Shown here in pieces: positions 56,995 to 64,000 of a DNA stretch of 64,000 nt; position 1 is the first letter of the stretch, and each line of letters starts with the position of its first letter. The translations under genes and the position numbers were made by a program. Where the stretch lies: assembly GCA_021397835.1 (NCBI GenBank), contig JAJFZO010000724.1, forward strand, positions 781,001 to 845,000, written 5' to 3'. Origin of the DNA: Moringa oleifera. Its lineage: Eukaryota > Streptophyta > Magnoliopsida > Brassicales > Moringaceae. Under the pieces are notes generated by a model. It had not been told where the DNA came from, searched no databases, and was given only the letters and a program-made list of their open reading frames with translations.

Positions 56995-59599
56995 ATCTTT
57001 TGGCTTTTTTAAGGTGCTCATTAATTCTTTGCCTTTTTTCCAGATGGCCTTTCCCCTATTTACCTCGTGCTTTGTTTGGGATTGATTGGTGACAAAGGAC
57101 ACTTTGTTTTTTGTGAGATTTGATTGGATGACGGTTGTCTTAATTACCTTCATCTTGGGTTATCCTCATAAATTCTTCTAACAAATTTATTTTTTCTACC
57201 TAAAGCTTGTGTTTTGAATTTTTCTAGTTAGATACTAGCCATGTGTTAATTGTTTGGCAGACTGATGCCTCATTTACTGCCCTTAAGGTCTTTTGAAACC
57301 CTTTATCAATGTGGATGAGAGAATCTACAATAGCTTACTCCCTTCTTTCTCATCTTATATCTTCACTTTTCATCCTTGACTAAGAACTCCCCTTTCTCCT
57401 TTCTTCTTTTCTACTTTGTCTTATCTATTTTCTCTTCTTCTTTGTTTTAACCAGGTCTGAGCCTTTCACAACCTTTTCACTTTCCTTTATTGTCACTTTT
57501 TCTCATCATTCGTTTACCCCATTCTCAGCAAGATAAGGCTTTTAATTTTCATTGACACTGTTTGTGCATCTATGAGGAGCCTCTAGTTACCAAGATTAGA
57601 ATTCCTTATAACCTTTTTGTATGAAAGTTATGCGCTTACTATTGCATTTCTCCCTCACAGTCGACCCCAAAGAGCTAGTAATCCATAGTAGACTTCCTAG
57701 GGACCATAGTGAATGTTGGTTTCAACTACTTCTCAATGGATGTTTCCGCTAAATTCTTTCTTCTTAAAGCCTTCCTTTCCTGGTTGGTTTCACTTTGTAG
57801 CTCTTCAGGGTAAGAAGCTTCTAGGGCCTCCTTCGCATGACCTTGATATTGGAATAAGAAATTATTCTTTGTGTCTTAAGATGGGCTATCAGAGCAATGC
57901 TTCGAGTGTGGGACTACACCTTACTTGGAATAAACCCCATTTTCTTTTAGACTCTCCTAGCTAGGAGGAATTTGAAAGCCTCTAGGATTACCCCTATCAA
58001 TATGGATGAAGTTTCTCAAGGGGTAACCTTAGATGTACGTAGGTTTTCCCCCACTCTCACTAGGATCAACCCTCTTGCCCCCTCTCATTCTTTTTCCTTC
58101 TCCTCTTTTGATGACGTGGCAAAAGCCATTAATCAATCATCTTATTCTTATCTTTTTTTCTTCCTCTTCTTCTTCATTTTTTTAGGCATAACTTTTACTT
58201 CTGCTTTTTTTTTCAGGTTTACTTGATTTTGACTCTTTCTCAGCTGTGTCATCCTCGAGTGACTTATCCATCAACATGTCTTAATTGATCGACTTGAGCA
58301 ACCTTGGAGTCAAGCGAAACATCAAGCTTTTATGGTCGAGTCCTCACGCTATAAAAGTAAATGCCTCTTACTCCTTGAGTCCATCGTCTCCCTGCTTGCC
58401 TCATATAATATGCAGTCTTTTGGGCTTGCTTCCACCTCTTACACCTTTTCTGCTACCATCAATGGTTACCTCGCTTTTATCCACCATGGCAGTGCTTATC
58501 CCTAGTGTAGCTTTTATTCCAGTGACCTTTGCTCCGCCACAAACGCCGAAGTTTATGCCTGACTGGGGCGTGTAGGTCACTAACATTGTTTGTAATGACA
58601 TCATTATATTTAAGATGGCAAACCATCTCTCATTGCCTACTGACATTATGCGGATTAAAGAAGAGAGCCTAGACAAGGTAGCTTGTACTATTTTTCTTCA
58701 CATTGACTGAGTAAGTGTTTCTATTTTCTTGTTGTCGCTTTTTAGTTTGTCCTTTTGCTTGTTGCTCCTTTTTTTTTGCCTTTTTTTTTAATCCACTATC
58801 ACTTTACAATTGGCTTTTAAGGGTACCAGGGACATTAAGTTCTTACTTCGAGAAGCCAAGACTAGGTGTGAGGCCATAAAGCAAGTCGAGCATGCTAGTA
58901 AGGCCAAAGAGGCCCTTAAGACGAAGTCAACTCGAGTACAAGCAGAGCAGGACGAGGCGTTGAAAAGGATAACTAAACTTAATGAATCACATTGGGCCTC
59001 CGCTATCGAATTGTTATTATTAAGGGTCCATGCAGTGAAACTTAATGCTCAAGTTTCAAGTTTTGAGGGTTGTCTTTTCGATGCATGTCGTAAGTCATGA
59101 ATGGTTATAAGACGTCAATGGAGTGCTTGTTGGAGAAAGAGAATTTTTTTTTGCAGCTTTTGTCATAGTCCTTTAGGAAACCAAACAAAAGCTGCTTGCT
59201 ACTTATCTTGAGCTCGACTTCTTCTGTATGGATTGGTGTGATAAGGTGGTGGTACTTTCATCTTCAACCTCCCTCAAGGAAAGTCTAAAGTTTTCAGCAG
59301 ATGAAAGGGCAGTGACTTCCTCTACTACCATATCTAGCATATAGCATATGCTTTTATTTTTTATTTTTTGATTTCTTTGTAAGGTAACAGAAATTTTAAT
59401 GATTTTTTTTCAGTGCGCCAATTTGGTTCTTCTTCGAACTACTTTTGACTTGGATAACTTATCCTTTGTTTTAACTTTTTTTTTTCTTCAAACTGCTTGT
59501 GCCTTTAACGAATTCAAAAGCAAATTACCTCCGCATTGATTTTGACTTAGGCAAATTTCTTTATCTGCCATAGCGGTCCATAGGTTTAACTTATTGGCT

Positions 59600-59880
59600 T
59601 GATTATGGACTGGTGACATGGCAATCCGTAAGCTTGGTCTTTTAATGATCCGAGCTCCTTACAGACTGATGATAAGGCAATCCTCAAGATTAACTTCGAT
59701 TAAGATTTTCTTGCAAATTGGTGACATAGCAATCAACAAGATTATTTTTCGATGCTTCAAGCTTCTTATGGACTAGTGACGGGGTAATCTGCAAGATTGA
59801 TTAAGATTCACTTGTAGACTGATGACATGGTAGTCCGTAGGCTTGTTTTAAGGGTCTTGTAGATCGATGGTCAGTGATTC
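59600..59880 (+). repeat. Degenerate tandem repeat, period about 45-57 bp
   Basis: Six related units start near 59608, 59664, 59716, 59771, 59817 and 59862. Each begins like 'gactgatgacatgg' and continues 'caatccgtaagcttg' with differences. The array lies between the integrase end and the antisense ORF region of the Tat-like remnant. Similar words occur in the other remnant at about 26650-26800. Confidence 0.8.
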
Positions 59881-60371
59881 TACATTCTTTCTGCGGACTG
59901 CGGAATGTATTGCCCTTAAATTTGTTTATTCGAAAGCGTAGACCTCATGCCATGGTTTCCAGATCAGTTTGTTCAATGTTAAAATTTGTAAAGTGGGAAG
60001 ATACCTTAATTTTATTTCCTCATAAGACATTACAAGCTTCACCTATTGATAGTACATTTTAAAATTTTTGGAGCTCCATGTCTTGGTGATATCTCTATCT
60101 TCTACGGTGATAAGCTTGTAAATGCCAAGTCTAACGACTTTTGACATCTAATACGGTCCTTCCCAATTTGGAGCTAGCTTCTCGCGGCTTCTTATGATTT
60201 GGACACTTTGGCCTTTCTCATGACGAGGTCACCTTTCGAGAATGCTTTTTCTCTAACTCTGCTGTTGTAATATCTGGCTATTCTGTGTCGATAAGCCGTT
60301 AACTTTGCCTGGGTATGTTCTCAGTGTTCCTTGAGTAAGTTGAGGTTGGCTTATAGGTTTTCTTCATTGCT

Positions 60372-61780
60372 CTTGGTGATGACAAGAAGTAATGAGATCA
60401 TGGTGACAGAGTTCAAAGTAAAAATGCTTAAAGCATTCACGATGACACACCTTGGCTTGATGTCTTATTTTTTGGGCACAAAAGTAAAGCAAGATCATGA
60501 TGGAGTTTTAAAAAACCAAAGGAAGTATGCGAAAGAAATTCTTAAGAAATTTCACATGGAAGATTGCAAAAGCACTAGCACACCAATGAATCAAAAAAGA
60601 AGAAATTTAGTAAAGATAATAGAGCTGAAAAAGTTAAAGAAAGCCAATATCGGAGAATAATTGATTACTTGATGTATCTCACAGCCACCAGACCAGATAT
60701 AATGTTCACAATAAGCATACTTTCAAGGTTTATGCATTGTGTCAGTGAAGTGTATTTTCAAGTTGCTAAAAGAATTGTGAGATATACCAAAGGCACAACA
60801 AATTGTGGCATTACATATTCTTACTATCAGAATTTTAAACTTTTTGATTATTATGATAATGATTGGGCATGCTCTATTAATGATATAAGGAGTGCAATAA
60901 GTTTTTATTTTAACTTTAGGTCAAGAGTTTTTTCATAGTGTTCAAAGAAATAAGAGGTGATAGCTCAAAGTACAGTAGAGACAAAACATGTAGTAACAAA
61001 TGCCATAGTGAATCAAGCAATTTAGATTAGGAAAATACTTACAGATTTGCATATGGAGGAAACTAAGCCAACATAGATTTATGTAAATAACCAAGTTGCA
61101 ATTACAATTTCAAAAGATCTTGCAATTTAATGGCAAAACTAAGTACTTCAAGATCAAGTTATAACACTTAAAAGAAGAATAAAAGTATGGTGAAGTTAAA
61201 GTGTTTCATTACAAGGTCGAGGATCAAATTGCAGATGTGTTAACTAAAGCCCTACCAAATGCTAGATTTGAAATGTTAAGAGATAAAATTAGACCTCTGC
61301 AACTATTAACGCAAGGAAGAGTTTTGTTGATAACGTGTCTTAATGGTTGGATGGTTAGCTGCTAAATAATTAGTCAAACAAATAAAATCTTTCAGAGATA
61401 TTTATTTTTTTTCACGTAATGTTAATATATGGCAGATATCATAGGATTAAGAAGATCTTTTATTTTTTTAAAAAAAAAAATTCTATTATGTTATAGCACT
61501 ATATAAAGGACGTTGGTGTAAGTAACATATTAAAAGGATCTTTCTTCTCATTTCTCTTTACCTTGATATATTTTTATATGTATTTTATACTTTTTGCTTT
61601 ATTTTTGCTATCAAACAATACTTTTCACTAGTGGTAATACTTTATAAATAGAGGTTATGAGTTGTATTATAGAGACAAGAAATGAAATAGAAAGAAATTA
61701 CTCTCTTGGCTTTTTTTTTTTTTATGTTGTTTTAGTTACTTTACTATAGATTTTTGTTTTTATTTTTTTATTTTATAACA
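60372..61780 (+). mobile_element. 3' end of a Ty1/copia retrotransposon
   Basis: Starts inside the reverse transcriptase (RSNEIMVTEFK, FTMTHLGLMSYFLGTKVKQ, QRKYAKEILKKFHMEDCK, STPM), continues with YLMYLTATRPDIMFTISILS and the RNase H region (VIAQSTVETKHV, NQAIWIRKILTDLHMEE), and ends with KALPNARFEMLRDKIRPLQ at about 61240-61310. Frames are broken after 60938. The 5' two thirds (gag, protease, integrase) are missing. The sequence abuts the gypsy remnant directly. A probable 3' LTR follows at about 61325. Confidence 0.85.
61325..61780 (+). repeat. Probable copia 3' LTR
   Basis: Begins with TGTTGATAA just after a purine-rich stretch (gcaaggaagag) and ends with TATAACA, about 456 bp, with a TATA-like 'ctatataaagg' at about 61500. 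No second LTR is in the window for comparison, so the limits rest on the TG...CA rule and position only. Confidence 0.6.
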
Positions 61781-62619
61781 TGTTACTAGCATGAGAAATT
61801 ACTTTGAGATGCAGTTGAAGTAGTTTTATAAGTTGTTAATCGTACTGCAAGTCATTATTTTGATATGAATTGGTGGTTTATATATGTTGTATTTATAGAT
61901 ATGGAAAAAGAAAATTAACCCATCAAAATTGATGTTATTTATGTTTCTTTCATTTGTTTGATATGTTTTCCAGAAAAAAAAAATATATATCTTTTATTAT
62001 TATTTTGTTATTAAGGTTTTTTAGTTATGAAAAAAAAATTCATCAGCTTTAAGTAACATAGTTTAAGTATCAATTAAAATATATGTCAATCACAATCTAC
62101 ATAAAAAATTATCATCCAAAAAGATCCTTTAATAAATTTCATAACTAAAAATTGTCGGTGTATTAAACTTAAACTACATTGAAAATAAGTATAAGTAGCA
62201 CTTATATTCTAATTTGTTCTTAGGTACATTCATCATATGAATATATATTTATCACATCTATTTTATTAAGTCAATAAAACATATCTCATAAGAAGATCTT
62301 TTCAATTTGTTTTATTCTAACAATCATATTTCTTCACTATTCCTATATAGCTTCACCCCTAGATTTCAGAGTTCGTTTCTTATTTTGAACTTTTAGACAC
62401 CCAACTATAAGATTATTATTATTTATAAGTTTTTGATGATTTGGTACATGATATCATTTCTCCATGCTTTCATAGTGTAAGTGCAATTTCATTATTGCAT
62501 TATGAAATTATTTATCCATCTAATTAAGCAATAAACTACTCTTCTTTTCTTTGTTTTTTCTAACATCAATTTCTTCACTTTCTAGCTTGTCGTGTTATGT
62601 TAAACTATATTTACAAGAT
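61781..62619. other. AT-rich DNA next to the copia LTR
   Basis: No gene seen. The first bases (tgttactagcatgag) resemble the tRNA-Met primer-binding site plus start of the internal region of copia elements. The rest is AT-rich. Confidence 0.4.
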
Positions 62620-63112
62620 AGAGATAAAGGGAATGCTACAACACTTCCATTGCTCTTGTGAATTTGCATTGGTTACATACAAGCTTGAAACAAATTTGAG
62701 GTACATTGGAATTATTCAAATTATCTATAATTTAGAGTTTAACAGCAACAATAAAATACTCGAAGAAAATAAAAAGAGAAACAACTTACAAGTAGAATAT
62801 TAAAGAAGCAAAATGTTATCCATTTTGGTGACGAGAAATGTAAAGCAAGGGCACCAGTTAATTGAATGTCATAACTTGCAAATCTTGCATGTTATGTTTG
62901 TAAATAATATGTATACTAACAATGCAAAAATTTGGAGCTGTATTATTTTATATACACTTGTGAGTTTAATTCTTTATCTAATTTAGAGTATAGCGGCAAT
63001 CATATCATTACAATCACAATTATGTTGTAAGTTTACGCCTATTCAAATAGAGAACTCAAAATTACAAGTTTAAGTTTGTGTAGATAGCAGAGAAACAAGA
63101 AACCCACCTATT
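62620..63112. repeat. Duplicate of the methyltransferase 3' flank
   Basis: Matches 53840-54390 in the same orientation with many substitutions and small gaps. Homology stops at the point that corresponds to the methyltransferase stop codon; no methyltransferase exon follows on its right. The copy is more AT-rich, as expected for unselected DNA. A 68-codon plus frame at 62597-62803 falls in it and is not a gene. Confidence 0.78.
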
Positions 63113-64000
63113 GATCAATTAATATAGTTTTGTTTTTTTTTTTTTAATGAATTGAGAGTTGAGGAACTTGGAAGGAAAAAGTGTTAAAAGCAATAAGTTT
63201 CATAGTTTTAATGGACAATGGCAATATAATTCTGTGAAGAGATTTCATAATTTTGATGGACTATGGTAATATTATTTTGTCTCAATTGATATCGTATTCT
63301 TTTGATCTAAGCTAATTTATAGATAATAAATTATTGTCATTGCCTCCATAACAAATCATTTCATAATTTGAAGGCACATTTATTAAGCTTTGCAATCAAA
63401 GTCTATATACTATTAAATGAAGTAATATCTTTTGCTTTTCATCTAAACAAAATAACAAAAAAATTGCGATAGTTGTGCAATAATTAAGTAGTTATTTCAT
63501 TGATGAAGGTGAGAGCAATTATGGTAACTCAAGTTGTGTGAAAACTAAGTAGTAGTTAAAGTTATTATTAGGGAGGAAGATCTATGTCTCCGTGGAATTG
63601 GAGAAGATTTTGAACAAATAAATGAAATTCAATATCACTTAGATTTTTACAATTTCATATTCAATTTCTTCGTGATTAACTAGGCTTAAATCTATAATGA
63701 AAAATAGCTCAAGTATGAAATTTTATTTTATTTTTTTAGAGAAAGAAACTTGATGGTGATCTATCCTCCATAGACCTAAAAAAAAGTGAAACATCACTAG
63801 TTCATGAAGCCTAATTGCTATCTATCATAACTATGCAAGAATTACTTTATCTTCACAACATCTAATAATTTCTCTGTAAAAAAAGAAACAAATTGACTCA
63901 TTCTTATAAATGAATTTGAAAATTTTCTAATAAATGAATTTAGTAGAAATTAGTCAATTCAATCTTTAATAAACAATCACAAAAAAGGTGAAAAAAAGGT
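63113..64000. other. AT-rich DNA at the right edge
   Basis: No coding frame, RNA gene or transposon hallmark recognised. Confidence 0.5.

Larger units (their letters stand above)
56560..60340 (-). mobile_element. Ty3/gypsy remnant, Tat-like, with antisense ORFs
   Basis: At 60330-60062 the minus strand encodes the end of a gypsy integrase: RHRIARYYNSRVREKAFSKG, then REKLAPNWEGPY and GIYKLITVEDRDITKTWSS. This is diagnostic for the C-terminal domain of plant gypsy elements. Left of it, beyond the end of pol, lie tandem repeats and then sequence that reads as protein on the opposite (plus) strand: a charged coiled-coil frame at 58810-59100 (GTRDIKFLLREAKTRCEAIK) and text at about 57500-58000 that looks like the 'gypsy type transposon' domain. 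An antisense ORF between pol and the 3' LTR is a known trait of Tat elements. All frames are broken. No LTR was identified and the left boundary is approximate. Confidence 0.65.

Noticed and set aside
58401..58676. 91-codon minus frame
   Set aside because: Inside the decayed gypsy remnant; no recognisable gypsy domain.
59600..59880. CRISPR-like direct repeats
   Set aside because: Units abut without spacers, drift in sequence and sit in a plant retroelement.

Overview
The window is nuclear DNA from a eudicot plant. The genes are split by many GT-AG introns, intergenic DNA is very AT-rich, and the proteins are plant families (UBP12/13, MATH-coiled-coil, UBA-rhomboid). Between the genes lie decayed plant transposons of most major classes. 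I cannot name the genus. Nothing prokaryotic is present: no operons, CRISPR array or convincing tRNA/rRNA.

Layout. 1-6300 (-): first 12 exons of a UBP12/UBP13-type deubiquitinase, running off the left edge, with a damaged exon 6. 7.3-12.7 kb (+): decayed LINE/L1. 12.8-16.5 kb (-): decayed PIF/Harbinger element. 17.0-17.5 kb: short hAT-like MITE. 18.65-23.2 kb (-): decayed hAT element. 23.3-26.9 kb: Ty3/gypsy remnant, probably Tat lineage. 29.2-29.7 kb (+): gypsy reverse transcriptase scrap. 29973-32961 (-): MATH/coiled-coil (RTM3-like) gene. 35606-36676 (+): universal stress protein. 39411-43539 (+): CCHC zinc-knuckle protein. 45121-52765 (-): RBL15-type rhomboid with a C-terminal UBA domain. 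54391-56059 (-): EEF1AKMT1-type methyltransferase. 56.6-60.3 kb: second Tat-like gypsy remnant, integrase on the minus strand and antisense ORFs on the plus strand. 60.37-61.8 kb (+): 3' end of a Ty1/copia element. 62.6-63.1 kb: stray duplicate of the methyltransferase 3' flank.

Genes together. The right-hand set (USP, rhomboid-UBA, methyltransferase) matches, from memory, the Arabidopsis run At3g58450-58460-58470; UBP13 and a USP are close neighbours at At3g11910-11930. The block is therefore probably ancestral eudicot gene order inflated by transposons. Three genes have a ubiquitin theme (UBP12 type, MATH-CC, UBA-rhomboid), but nothing shows co-regulation.

Main points for a second look: (1) the MATH-CC gene has a UBP12-like MATH domain with the same intron positions as the UBP12 copy 25 kb away, so it looks like a local chimera; (2) UBP12 exon 6 is frameshifted and partly tandem-duplicated; (3) the methyltransferase 3' flank recurs 8.7 kb away without its coding exons; (4) the Tat-like remnants carry tandem repeats of the kind that can seed satellites; (5) the zinc-knuckle protein has lost metal ligands in two knuckles. 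Exon borders were set by eye from translation, phase and GT-AG sites.
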